Notes: generated by a model from the sequence alone, not told the origin. Positions 16,954 through 25,941 are shown, numbered from the stretch's first letter. The stretch: DNA of 44,346 bases from Bifidobacterium miconis (GCF_019331735.1 NZ_JAHBBH010000022.1:1-44346), one strand, 5' to 3'. Numbers and translations are program-made.

Positions 16954-17037
16954 CATATCCGCTTCGCCGGCTTCCTCACCGCGACGCATGTTTCTTATCT
17001 TTTCCTTCATGTACCTCTGTGCAAAGGAGCATCTCCC

Positions 17038-20000
17038 GTGCAATTCACCACCTATGAACCACCCGTCAGCAAGCCTCAGCCGGCGTTGGCCGAGGCCTCG
17101 AACGGACGCCAGATCATCGACTTCGACGCCGACTGGCGGTTCTTCCGCGGTTCTCCGGCCGGCGCGGAACGCCCCGACTTCGACGACTCCGCATGGCGCG
17201 AAGTCACCGTGCCCCACGACTTCGGCGTGGAAGGTCGTTTCTCGCGCAACGCCCGCGCCACCGTCGGTTATCTCAAGGTCGGCGAAGGCTGGTATCGCAA
17301 GACGTTCACCATCCCCGCCGCGCTCGCCGGCAAACGGTTCGTCCTCGACTTCGACGGCGTGATGGACCGCTCTGAAATCTGGCTCAACGGCAGTAAGGTC
17401 GGAGAACACCACTACGGCTACACCGCATTCCAGCTCGACGTGACCGATCATCTGCGCTTCGGCGACGAGACCAACGTCGTCACCGTGCGCGCCGTCAACG
17501 AGGAACCGAGCTCGCGCTGGTACGCGGGCGCCGGCCTGTACCGCGACATCACGCTCATCGTCACTGATCCGATCCACGTTGCGCAGTACGGCACGCAGAT
17601 CACCACGCCGACGCTGGCCGACGACGTCGCGCACGGCGTCGCCAACGTCAGCGTCAAGACCACCGTCGCCAACGAAACCGACGCCACGGCGAACGTCGCC
17701 GTGCGCACGGTCATCGTCGACGCGGACGGCAACGTCGTCGCCGAGAACGCCGCGCAGGCCGCCGTCGAGCCGACCGATATGACCGGCCGTCTCGTTGAGT
17801 CCGACGGCGATGACGACGCCGCATACGCACCCCGGCCGACCGTCGAACAGACGCTCGGCATCGTCGACCCGAAACTGTGGAGTACGTCCGATCCGTACCA
17901 GTATCTGGCGAAGACGACCGTGCTCGCCGCCGACGGCGAAACCGTGCTCGACGCGTACGAAACACGCTTCGGACTGCGCTGGATCACGCTCGACCCGCAG
18001 CACGGCCTGTTCCTCAACGGCGTGAACATGCGCGCGCTCGGCATGTGCATGCACCACGACCAAGGCGCGCTCGGTGCGGCCGCATACCCTCGCGCCGTCA
18101 CACGACAGCTCGAAATCATGAAGGAGGGCGGCGTCAACGCAATCCGCACCAGCCACAACCCGGCATGCAAGACGCAGATCGCCGAATGCAGCCGGCTCGG
18201 CCTGCTCGTGCTCGAAGAACTCACCGACATGTGGACCGCGCCGAAGAACCGCAACGACTACTCCAACTACTTCGCCGTCGACTACCCTGAAGACCTCAAG
18301 GCCATGATCCTGCGCGATCGCAACGAGCCGAGCGTGTTCATGTGGGGCATGGGCAACGAAATCGCTTGGCAGGAATCCGAATTGTCGATCGCCGAAGACC
18401 TCACGCGCCGCTGCCATCTGCTCGACCCGACGCGACCGAACTCCGTCAACGACGCGTCGTATCTGTCCAAGGGCATCGACGGCATCGGCAATGAGATCCA
18501 TCACCGCATGGATACGCGCGGCTACTCGTACATCGGCAAGGACAAGATGCTCGAAGTGCACGAGAAGAACCCGGACGACGTGATCGTCAACTCGGAAAGC
18601 GCCAACATCTGCTCCAATCGCGGCTACTATGTCTACCCCACCGAAGTGAGCGCATGCCCGGCCGTGCTGCCCGCCATCGACACCAGCAAATACGAGTTCG
18701 AACCCGGCCGCAAGCCGTGGGACGATACGACTTACGAACTGAGCTGCTACAACATCCGCGGCAAGCGTGGCAACTACATCGACGTCGCGTTCGAGCGGCT
18801 CATCCACATTCCGTTCAACGTGGGCGAGTTCGGCTGGACCGGCTTCGACTACATCGGAGAACCCGCGCCATACATCTCCAACTCGTACTGGACCAAGCCC
18901 GACATGGCCGAATCCGACGGCACGGTGCTGGCTCCGCTGCGCTCCTACTACGGCATGGTCGACACAGCCGGCATCCCGAAGGATCAGTGGTACATCTACA
19001 AATCACTGTGGACCGACCCGGACGACGCACCGATGGTGCATCTGCTGCCGCACTGGAACTGGAGCGTCGGCGAAGCGGTGAGCGTGTGGGCATACACGAA
19101 CGCCGCATCGGCCGAGCTGTTCCTCAATGGCCGTTCGCTCGGCGTGCGCGAATTCGACAGCTTCGACACGGACTTCCATCTGGACGCGTCCCATGCGGAC
19201 AAACCGTTCCAGTACCGCTACGCGAAGGTGAATCCGACCCGCCGTAAGCTCAGCCTCGACTGGGAGGTGCCGTTCGAACCGGGCACGATCGAGGTCGTGG
19301 CGCGTGATGCCACCGGCCGCATCGTGGCGCGCGACAGCAAGACCACCCCGGGGTCGCCGGCCGCGCTGCGATTGTCCGCCGACCGTCACGTGATCGCCGG
19401 TGACGGCAAGGATCTGAGCTACGTCACCGCTGCCGTAACCGACGATATCGGCGTGACCGTGCCGCGTGCCGACGACGAGGTGACGTTCAGCGTGGAGCAC
19501 GGCCGCCTGCTCGGCACCGACAATGGCAGCCAGACGAACACCGAGCCGCTGCAATCCGCCACGCACCGCGCGTACAGCGGCCTGGTGGTGGCGATCGTCG
19601 CCTCCGACGGTTCCGGACTGCCGATCCGTGTGACCGCGCGCGGCAAGGGACTGAAGAAGGCGTCGTGCGTGATCGCAGTGGCCGGAACCGTGGCGGCCGG
19701 TGACGTGGTCGATGTCGAGCCGGTTGCCGTGCGTACGGTAGTGGGCGTCGCGCCGACGCTGCCTGCCACCGCAGCCGTGCGGTTCGGCGACGGATCGTGC
19801 CGTGACGTTCCGGTGACGTGGGATGCGATCGACGATGACGCATACGGCAAGCCCGACACGTTCCGCGTGCGCGGCGTGATTGACTGCGGCGATGATGTTT
19901 CCCGTGAAACATTCGCCGACGTGGTTGTGGTGACGGTGGATGCCGTAGTGCCGGTCGCGTTGACCGTGGCCGGCGATGACGGTATTGCCGATCGTCCGGT

Positions 20001-22131
20001 GGAACTGCCGGATGAGGTGGCCGCGATCACCAGTGACGGCGGATTCGTGCGGTTGCCGGTGACGTGGGAGGGGTGGCCCGATGGCGTTGGTGCTGCGGGC
20101 AGTGACGTTGTCGCGGTATCCGGAACCGTTGCGGTGCCCGGCGGCGCGTCCGGTCCGTCGCAATCACTGACCGCGCATGCGTCCGTTCGCATCCTCGCGG
20201 ACGGCGAGCGGCCGGTCAACGAACCTGCGCTCACCGCACTGCGCATCAACGGCAAGTCCGTCGCGGATTTCAACCCCGAACGCACCGAATACACGCTCAC
20301 CCAGCGCTACGACCAGCCCAAGCCGATCATCGAGGCCGAAGCCGAAGGCAACAACCTCGTCTACATACTGCCGCCGTCCAACTGGCCGAACGGGGCATAT
20401 CGTGTGCACGTCACCGGCGAGGACGGCAAGCGTGGGCGCGTGTATACGATCGGTCTTGATATCGCCCCCGCTCCGGTCGCCAACGTGAGCATCAATGCAA
20501 CCGTTGCCGACCCGGTCGAAGACACGATCGTGCCGCTCGTCGTCACCGCGACCGACACCAACGGCCTGCCGATCGATCTCGACGATGCGCACGTTGTCGT
20601 CGACAGTTCCGATCATGCCGTGCTCGCAGTAGGCGATCCCGCCGCCGATCGTGCGGCGTCGTCTGCCGGCGGTGATGATCATGCGCTCGCCGCGGTACTT
20701 GCCGGCACCGCCAACGTCACTGCGACCGTCACCTACGGCGATGCGACCGTCACCAGCGCTCCCCTGCCGATCACCGTGACGCACGGTGCGCAAGTCAAGC
20801 AGCCGGTCGTCGCGCGCGACGTCTCGCTGCGTACCGTCACGGGCGAGATGCCCGCGCTGCCGACTACGACGACCGTCTCGTTCGATCGCGGATTCGACGC
20901 CGAGATCCCGGTCGATTGGCAGCCGATCCCGAGCGATGCGCTGGCCGAACCCGGTCTCGTGACCGTTACCGGAACCGTCGGCGATACCGGACTGACCGCA
21001 CGCGCCACGATCGTCGTCGTTGCGGTGTCCGCGGTGTCCAACGTATCCGTCGCAACCATCACGCACATCGTGCCCGATCTGGCCGAAACCTTCCCGACCG
21101 TCGCCGTCTACTGGAGTGACGGACTCAAGGAGGAGCTGCCAGTCGTGTGGGATGCGATCGACGAGACGGCCGTCGCCGTGCAGGGCGAGTTCACGGTCGA
21201 AGGCACAGTCGACGGATTGACCGGTCGTCGTGCCGTCGCGCATGTTCGCGTGACCGACGACCATGTGCAGAACCGCGACCTGTTCTCGTTCCGCAACGAC
21301 GTGTACCCGCAGGTGTCCGCCTCGTACACGAACCCCGATCCGAAGGCGCAGGAAGACGTGGCCGACCTCATGGACGGCACCGTCTCGTACACCGCGCGTC
21401 CCGGCTACAACCTGAAGAATCGCTGGTCGACGGCCGGCGATCCGTCCCGCACGGCATGGCTGGAATACCGCTTCGGCTACGGCGAGGAAACGCCGTTCAT
21501 GCTCGACTCGTTCACGGTGTACTACTGCCTGGACGGTGACGGCGTGGTGTTGCCGGAGCACGTGGAGGTCGAGTATCTCGATGCGGACGGCTCCGCGGGT
21601 GCGAGTGTGGATGGCGCGGCTTCGTGGAAGCCGGTGCGTGGCCTGTCCGTGACCCATCATCCGGTCGAGCAGAAGAACGACGCGGCGTGGGCGTACGCGA
21701 CCGTCGGCGACAAGCCGGGCAGCGAGATGGTCTCGCATGGCGACGAGACGACGTATGCGTTCGAAATGGTGCGCACTTCGCGCATCCGTATCACCTTCCA
21801 TACGGATGACGGCGAGGTCGTGGCGATCACCGAGGTACGGGGCGACGCGCAGATTCCGGCGGCGCATGGTGACGCCGAGCTGGCCGGAATTCTCGTCGGA
21901 GGCGAGCCGGTCTCGTTCGATCCGGATGTGACGACGTATGCGTCGGGTGCATCCGGTGTGCCCGGTGACGGTTCGCAAGTGACCGTCGAACCCGTGCCGG
22001 TGGCCGGCTCCAATGCCGCGATCACCGTGGTGCCGCCGGCCGTGGGATCGGATGAGACGCGCATCATCGTCACGTCCGAGGACCACGTCACCACGCGTAC
22101 CTACACGGTGACCACGGCGGCTGGTCGCTGA
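17038..22131 (+). CDS. Very large GH2 glycosidase (beta-galactosidase/beta-glucuronidase-like) with Ig-like C-terminal modules
   Basis: The 1697-residue protein starts at GTG 17038, 8 nt after AAAGGAG. The N-terminal half is GH2: a jelly-roll sugar-binding domain (VTVPHDFGVEGRF, GWYRKTF), an Ig-like domain, and a TIM barrel with GGVNAIRTSHNP. Glu441 in MGNEIAW is the probable acid/base and Glu520 in NSESANICSNRG the probable nucleophile; WTGFDYIGEP follows at about 600. A DUF4982-like domain (VWAYTNAASAELFLNGRSLG) comes next. The C-terminal ~900 residues hold several Big_4-like domains (VPVTWDAID, IPVDWQPI, LPVVWDAID), cadherin-like strands and a discoidin-like region (ADLMDGTVSYTARPG). No signal peptide, LPXTG or membrane anchor is visible. 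Sugar specificity is not determinable. Confidence 0.88.
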   Translation: MQFTTYEPPVSKPQPALAEASNGRQIIDFDADWRFFRGSPAGAERPDFDDSAWREVTVPHDFGVEGRFSRNARATVGYLKVGEGWYRKTFTIPAALAGKRFVLDFDGVMDRSEIWLNGSKVGEHHYGYTAFQLDVTDHLRFGDETNVVTVRAVNEEPSSRWYAGAGLYRDITLIVTDPIHVAQYGTQITTPTLADDVAHGVANVSVKTTVANETDATANVAVRTVIVDADGNVVAENAAQAAVEPTDMTGRLVESDGDDDAAYAPRPTVEQTLGIVDPKLWSTSDPYQYLAKTTVLAADGETVLDAYETRFGLRWITLDPQHGLFLNGVNMRALGMCMHHDQGALGAAAYPRAVTRQLEIMKEGGVNAIRTSHNPACKTQIAECSRLGLLVLEELTDMWTAPKNRNDYSNYFAVDYPEDLKAMILRDRNEPSVFMWGMGNEIAWQESELSIAEDLTRRCHLLDPTRPNSVNDASYLSKGIDGIGNEIHHRMDTRGYSYIGKDKMLEVHEKNPDDVIVNSESANICSNRGYYVYPTEVSACPAVLPAIDTSKYEFEPGRKPWDDTTYELSCYNIRGKRGNYIDVAFERLIHIPFNVGEFGWTGFDYIGEPAPYISNSYWTKPDMAESDGTVLAPLRSYYGMVDTAGIPKDQWYIYKSLWTDPDDAPMVHLLPHWNWSVGEAVSVWAYTNAASAELFLNGRSLGVREFDSFDTDFHLDASHADKPFQYRYAKVNPTRRKLSLDWEVPFEPGTIEVVARDATGRIVARDSKTTPGSPAALRLSADRHVIAGDGKDLSYVTAAVTDDIGVTVPRADDEVTFSVEHGRLLGTDNGSQTNTEPLQSATHRAYSGLVVAIVASDGSGLPIRVTARGKGLKKASCVIAVAGTVAAGDVVDVEPVAVRTVVGVAPTLPATAAVRFGDGSCRDVPVTWDAIDDDAYGKPDTFRVRGVIDCGDDVSRETFADVVVVTVDAVVPVALTVAGDDGIADRPVELPDEVAAITSDGGFVRLPVTWEGWPDGVGAAGSDVVAVSGTVAVPGGASGPSQSLTAHASVRILADGERPVNEPALTALRINGKSVADFNPERTEYTLTQRYDQPKPIIEAEAEGNNLVYILPPSNWPNGAYRVHVTGEDGKRGRVYTIGLDIAPAPVANVSINATVADPVEDTIVPLVVTATDTNGLPIDLDDAHVVVDSSDHAVLAVGDPAADRAASSAGGDDHALAAVLAGTANVTATVTYGDATVTSAPLPITVTHGAQVKQPVVARDVSLRTVTGEMPALPTTTTVSFDRGFDAEIPVDWQPIPSDALAEPGLVTVTGTVGDTGLTARATIVVVAVSAVSNVSVATITHIVPDLAETFPTVAVYWSDGLKEELPVVWDAIDETAVAVQGEFTVEGTVDGLTGRRAVAHVRVTDDHVQNRDLFSFRNDVYPQVSASYTNPDPKAQEDVADLMDGTVSYTARPGYNLKNRWSTAGDPSRTAWLEYRFGYGEETPFMLDSFTVYYCLDGDGVVLPEHVEVEYLDADGSAGASVDGAASWKPVRGLSVTHHPVEQKNDAAWAYATVGDKPGSEMVSHGDETTYAFEMVRTSRIRITFHTDDGEVVAITEVRGDAQIPAAHGDAELAGILVGGEPVSFDPDVTTYASGASGVPGDGSQVTVEPVPVAGSNAAITVVPPAVGSDETRIIVTSEDHVTTRTYTVTTAAGR

Positions 22132-22179
22132 TTGTTCAGTTGGTGCGGTCTTTTCTGGTCTCTCGGTAGAAAAGGTCGT

Positions 22180-22238
22180 CGCAATCGACACTCAGTGCGC
22201 GCAATCACGACGTGGACGCGCACTGAGTGACGATTGCG
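22180..22238. terminator. Large imperfect palindrome after the GH2 gene
   Basis: Positions 22180-22201 pair with 22217-22238 (20 of 22 bases: CGCAATCG, a 2-nt mismatch, then ACTCAGTGCGCG). The loop is 15 nt. It begins 48 bp after the GH2 stop codon. Without a T run it may be a terminator or the end of a mobile-element remnant. Confidence 0.55.
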
Positions 22239-22423
22239 GATGATCGATGCGACGGATGCGGTGGGCAGGATGCATCGGTCCACCAAAGACAGCTTCGTCG
22301 CCGCAATCGCCGAACGGGATCATGCGGACTTCATCATCACGAACCATGTGAAGGATTTCAGCCTCTCTTCCGGTCGAAGCCGTGACGCCGATCGAATATC
22401 TCAACCGCATGCAATTCACATGA
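22234..22423 (+). pseudogene. PIN-domain (VapC-like) protein relic, frameshifted
   Basis: The first frame encodes FVAAIAERDHADFIITNHVKDFS, typical of the C-terminal half of a PIN-domain ribonuclease toxin (Asp-x-x-Val/Ile-Thr-Asn-x-x-Lys-Asp-Phe). After a one-base shift near 22365-22370 the next frame continues as PVEAVTPIEYLNRMQFT and a stop at 22421-22423, the usual PIN C-terminus. The N-terminal half and any antitoxin gene are missing. It is a non-functional remnant, a sign of past accessory insertions here. Confidence 0.65.
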
Positions 22424-22542
22424 CGGCAACGTCGACATGAACGTAATCGTCGACTCGGTCACCGAAGATGCCCATTGACCCGAATACGCCGATTTCGGCA
22501 GTCCTGTTCCGTCAGCCCCAATCCGGATACCTGCCCCACGCC

Positions 22543-23901
22543 TTATAGGCAGAACGACATGTAGAGCGGGAGGAATCGGCGGTGTCCTTCTCGCGCGGCA
22601 GGGCGCGGATGCAGCACGTATTCGGTGCCGAGACGGCCGGCGAACTTGACAGCGAATTTGTCGAGCGAGACGGTCGAATACCGTTTGCCGGACTTGACTT
22701 CGATGGAACTGATGCGCGGTTTCATGGCTGCGTCCGGGTATGGGCGCACGATGAGGAAATCGATCTCCATGCGCTCCTCCCGGATGTTGGATGCTTTGGA
22801 GTAGAAATAAAGATCATGCCCCGATGCTGCAAGCTGCTGCGCTACGGCGTTTTCGGCCAGCATGCCCTCATTGACCCCGTCGGCCCCAAGCAGCACCTGG
22901 CGGTACACGTCGGGCATGGACGAGCCACCCGCCGAAAACGCCAAGGTGGACAACAGCCCGGTATCGGCCATATAGCACTTCACCGTGGATTCGTCGGCGC
23001 TGAGCGCCAGTCCCAGAGACGGATCCTCCGCCAGAACGCACAGGTTGACCGTCGCCGCCTCACGCAGCCACGCGAACGCGGTCATGAAATCACGTGATCG
23101 CGAACCATGCTCCACCTGCGTGTACACCAAACGCTTCTCATGCTTCGACAGCTGTCCGGGAATGGCGTCGAACACGGCGCGGATCCGTTTGGCGGCCAAG
23201 CCGCCGTATTTTTCTATATCCTCCCGATACAGCTTGAGCACCATACGCTTCGCGCGATCCGCGGCAGCCATGTCACGTGACGGCGCGTACGCGGCCACGG
23301 CCTGCGGCATGCCGCCGACCAGCATGTATTCGCGCCACAGCCTGCTCGCCTTGCGGTGGAGCGCATCCGGCATCGACGCATCCGAATCGAAAGCATGCCG
23401 AATCATCGTAGCCAGCGCGGTCTCCCCCATCGCCCACAGAAACTCCTCGAAATCCATGGGCCCCATGGTCATGGATTCCTCCTCCGAAGGAATAAGGATG
23501 TCCTTGACGTTGGCATTGATCGAAATGAGCGAACCGGTTTCGAGGTAGTCGAAGCGACCGTCGGCCACGAGATGCTTGATGAACTCGCGCGCGGGCGGGA
23601 ACAGCTGCACCTCGTCGAAGATCACCAACGATTTGCGACGAGTCAGATTGACGCCGAACGCCGCGCTTAGGTACAGGAAAAAGCCGTCCAGATCGTTGCG
23701 CATGTCGAGAAACGTTTGCTTGAATTCGTCGGTGACCCGAGTGAAATCCACGAGCACGTACGAGTCGTACTCATTGCGTGCGAATTCGACGGCAATGGTG
23801 GACTTTCCCACGCGTCGTGCTCCCTCGATGAGCATGGCGGTATGCCCGTTGCTGTCGCGCTTCCAATCGAGCAGTCGGTCGTATGCCTTCCTGCGGAACA
23901 T
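22543..23901 (-). CDS. AAA_14/DUF4143-type ATPase
   Basis: The 452-residue protein has Walker A GARRVGKS (residues 27-34) and Walker B SLVIFDEVQ (91-99), the LETGSLISI segment and the GGMPQAV motif of AAA_14-DUF4143 proteins. The C-terminal DUF4143 region contains MEIDFLIV...ISSIEVKSG, resembling a PD-(D/E)XK nuclease core (Asp and Glu-x-Lys). Such ATPases are abundant and variable in bifidobacteria and their role is unclear. AAGGAG lies 5 nt before ATG 23901. The upstream region is a four-unit array with a 34-bp period, whose first unit touches the ribosome binding site. Flanking gene relics on both sides suggest it was inserted in an accessory site. Confidence 0.82.
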   Translation of the reverse strand: MFRRKAYDRLLDWKRDSNGHTAMLIEGARRVGKSTIAVEFARNEYDSYVLVDFTRVTDEFKQTFLDMRNDLDGFFLYLSAAFGVNLTRRKSLVIFDEVQLFPPAREFIKHLVADGRFDYLETGSLISINANVKDILIPSEEESMTMGPMDFEEFLWAMGETALATMIRHAFDSDASMPDALHRKASRLWREYMLVGGMPQAVAAYAPSRDMAAADRAKRMVLKLYREDIEKYGGLAAKRIRAVFDAIPGQLSKHEKRLVYTQVEHGSRSRDFMTAFAWLREAATVNLCVLAEDPSLGLALSADESTVKCYMADTGLLSTLAFSAGGSSMPDVYRQVLLGADGVNEGMLAENAVAQQLAASGHDLYFYSKASNIREERMEIDFLIVRPYPDAAMKPRISSIEVKSGKRYSTVSLDKFAVKFAGRLGTEYVLHPRPAAREGHRRFLPLYMSFCL

Positions 23902-23915
23902 GTCAACTCCTTGTA

Positions 23916-24036
23916 TTGCACGTTTCTAAGGTTTAAGCATACCATTGGATTGCACGTTTTTGAGGTTTCAAGTAGGTTGGAAATTACACCTTTATGAGGA
24001 TTGATGACCTGCTTCAATCGCATGTTTCTCAGGTTT
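23916..24036. repeat. Four 19-bp repeats with exact 34-bp period upstream of the DUF4143 ATPase
   Basis: Units begin at 23916 (TTGCACGTTTCTAAGGTTT), 23950 (TTGCACGTTTTTGAGGTTT), 23984 (TTACACCTTTATGAGGATT, degenerate) and 24018 (TCGCATGTTTCTCAGGTTT). Spacers are 15 bp and unrelated. The period is constant, the array covers the likely promoter, and its end coincides with the lacI relic. Best guess: repeated protein binding sites, possibly for the ATPase itself. Confidence 0.75.
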
Positions 24037-24041
24037 CGACG

Positions 24042-24242
24042 ATCAATGCCGATTCGGAGGCGTTCGATGCGATCGGCCACGGCGAATGAAAGTCCGCCGT
24101 GGCCACCGACTTCCACGGCATGGCCAACACCGCCGTTTCGCTGCTCATGCGCCGCATCGAGCATCCGGACGAGGAATACTTCCCGCAGACCGTGTCCGTC
24201 GGGTACAAGCTCGTCGAACGAGAGTCCACCGCTCGGCGGTGA
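24042..24242 (+). pseudogene. 3' relic of a LacI-family regulator gene
   Basis: Reading one frame through 24042-24242 gives EAFDAIGHGE, an in-frame TGA at 24087, then VATDFHGMANTAVSLLMRRI (from 24099) continuing to RESTARR and a stop. This matches the C-terminus of the intact LacI protein at 13932-14921 (RTDFVTMARVAMDLLMRRIE; GESTAR at the end). The DNA-binding domain and most of the sensor domain are gone; the region upstream is replaced by the repeat array and ATPase gene. Confidence 0.75.
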
Positions 24243-24350
24243 ACGGCGCCCCCCTGTCGCGCCCCGCTGAATCCGCATGTCCGCTTCGTTTTTTTCTATA
24301 ATGGAACGACGCGAGAACGGGCTCGCGCATGAGATTGAAGGGGCGCTGTC

Positions 24351-25931
24351 ATGGTGCGGGGAACAGGAAATGCGAATGGCGGCGGCCCCGGTCTTGGCTC
24401 GGGTCCGGGAACGGACTTGCATGCGGCGCGCGGCGGTGGCCGTCGTATCGCGATGATCGTGATTGCGGCCGTTGTCGCAACGATATTGGTGATCGCGGTC
24501 GGCATCGGCGTCGGCGTGCATCTTGCGCGGTCGGTCGGCGGTGATCGCGGTGGCGCGTCGTCCGCGAACGGGACGAACGGGTCGGGCGGTGCCGGCGGAG
24601 CAACCGGATCGTCCGGCAGCGGCACTGCGAACGGCTCCGGCACGACCGGCGGCTCGTCCGGCGGCAGCGGCGCGGCGACGTCGCAGTTGCCGTTCTCCAT
24701 CAGCAACATCGACGTGCCGACGACCATCATCGACCCCGAACACGGCGCCGCGAACGCGACGCTCGCGTCCGAATGGCAATTCGGCGGCGATTATCGGCTC
24801 ATCGGATCGTTTCCGGTCGACGCGAGTGCGGTGTTCGGTTCGGCCACGGACGTTCCCGACGACGTCAGCTCGTACGCGGCCGCATTCATCGGCCGGACGC
24901 AGGGCGGCGCCAATGCCGTAACCGCGCTGGACGCTCCGCAAACCGGGCAACGCGTCTTCTACGAGCCGCAGGACGGCACCGCCACCGCCGATCGCGCCGT
25001 GTGGCGCTCGTCCACCGTCAACGGCAGCGCGCAGGTGCGCTACGACAACTGGCGCGTGCAAACATGGAGCAAGGCCAGCGGCAAGACGATCACGCTCGCC
25101 ACGGCGCAGGACCTCAACGGGCGCGAGGACACGCGCGCGTTGGGCGAGGAAGTCGTGCCCACGTTCAACGGCACGCACGCGTATTTCGCAACCACCGTGC
25201 CCGATCCGGACGATGACGATTTCGACGATTGGGATCCGCGCGTGATCGCGATGCGGCTCGACGGCAGCGGAAAGCCGCAGATCATCGGCTACGGATCGTA
25301 TCCTGCCGCGGTCGATGGCGGCGTGCTGTACGCGTCGACGGATCCGGACGACGACGATCGCTACCGCGACGTCGTCTCGTACACGGACGCAGGTGGCACG
25401 ACGAAGTCGATCGTGCGTTTCTCCGTCGGCGGCGAGTGCGTCGTCTCGTCGGGCATCACCAAGCTGCGTCAGCATGCCGATTGTGACGATGACGATGACG
25501 ATGATGGCGACCGTAACCGCAACGGCGGTCGCGGCGACGCGGACGACTGGAGCATCGCCGGACTGTGGGCGCATGGCGGCTATCGCGCGATGGCCGTGAC
25601 GAACACGGACGATGCGGAAGACGGGAACCCCGACACGTACATCGGCGTGTGGGGCGACGATTTCCGCACGCCGATCGCATGGCTGCATGCGGACGGCGTG
25701 GCGAACGTGGTCGGTTCGATGAACGCGCGCTGGTTCGTATGGGGTGCGGGATCGCAGGACCGGCATGCGGGCATGTACGCGTTCAATCTGACGGATGGGT
25801 CGGTGAAGAAGCTCGGCGAGGCGGTCGGATACTCGCGGCCGGCCATCGCGCGCGAGAACGATACGGTGATGGTTCCGGTGGTCAAGGACGGCTCCTCCCC
25901 TGTGTCGTATCGGGTGGGGATGTTGGAGTAG
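24351..25931 (+). CDS. Membrane-anchored extracytoplasmic protein of unknown function, Asp-rich
   Basis: I do not recognise the family. The 526-residue protein has a short Gly-rich cytoplasmic head, one transmembrane segment (about residues 34-58), a Gly/Ser/Thr/Asn-rich linker (about 60-110) and a ~410-residue extracytoplasmic domain. Repeated beta-strand patterns (YAAAFIG, AYFATTV, GVLYASTD, RWFVWG, MYAFNL) suggest a beta-propeller. Three acidic loops stand out: DPDDDDFDDWDP, DPDDDDRYRD and a run of seven Asp in DCDDDDDDDGDRNRNGG, which could bind Ca2+ or simply be flexible. GAAGGGG precedes the ATG by 7 nt. It is a single-gene unit between the lacI relic and the hairpin cluster. Confidence 0.7.
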   Translation: MVRGTGNANGGGPGLGSGPGTDLHAARGGGRRIAMIVIAAVVATILVIAVGIGVGVHLARSVGGDRGGASSANGTNGSGGAGGATGSSGSGTANGSGTTGGSSGGSGAATSQLPFSISNIDVPTTIIDPEHGAANATLASEWQFGGDYRLIGSFPVDASAVFGSATDVPDDVSSYAAAFIGRTQGGANAVTALDAPQTGQRVFYEPQDGTATADRAVWRSSTVNGSAQVRYDNWRVQTWSKASGKTITLATAQDLNGREDTRALGEEVVPTFNGTHAYFATTVPDPDDDDFDDWDPRVIAMRLDGSGKPQIIGYGSYPAAVDGGVLYASTDPDDDDRYRDVVSYTDAGGTTKSIVRFSVGGECVVSSGITKLRQHADCDDDDDDDGDRNRNGGRGDADDWSIAGLWAHGGYRAMAVTNTDDAEDGNPDTYIGVWGDDFRTPIAWLHADGVANVVGSMNARWFVWGAGSQDRHAGMYAFNLTDGSVKKLGEAVGYSRPAIARENDTVMVPVVKDGSSPVSYRVGMLE

Positions 25932-25941
25932 ATGGTGGTTT

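Noticed and set aside
15346..18807. 1153-codon minus-strand open frame opposite GPH symporter 2 and GH2
   Set aside because: It is a shadow frame created by high-GC codon use: low-complexity His/Val/Asp/Arg-rich translation with no family motifs, opposite two genes with clear domains.
18826..18828. Glu597 of GH2 (VGEFGWTGFDYIGEP) as nucleophile
   Set aside because: In DUF4982-type GH2 proteins the nucleophile lies in the preceding SET-like motif; here NSES (Glu520), 79 residues after the acid/base Glu441, fits better.
23916..24036. Short CRISPR array
   Set aside because: Repeats are 19 bp with 15-bp spacers, too short for CRISPR. Repeat divergence is high and there are no cas genes in the window.
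23667..25766. 699-codon minus-strand frame spanning the repeat array, the lacI relic and the surface-protein gene
   Set aside because: It crosses unrelated elements and its Arg/Val/Ala-rich sequence has no family signature. The frame is open only because of GC-rich shadow coding.
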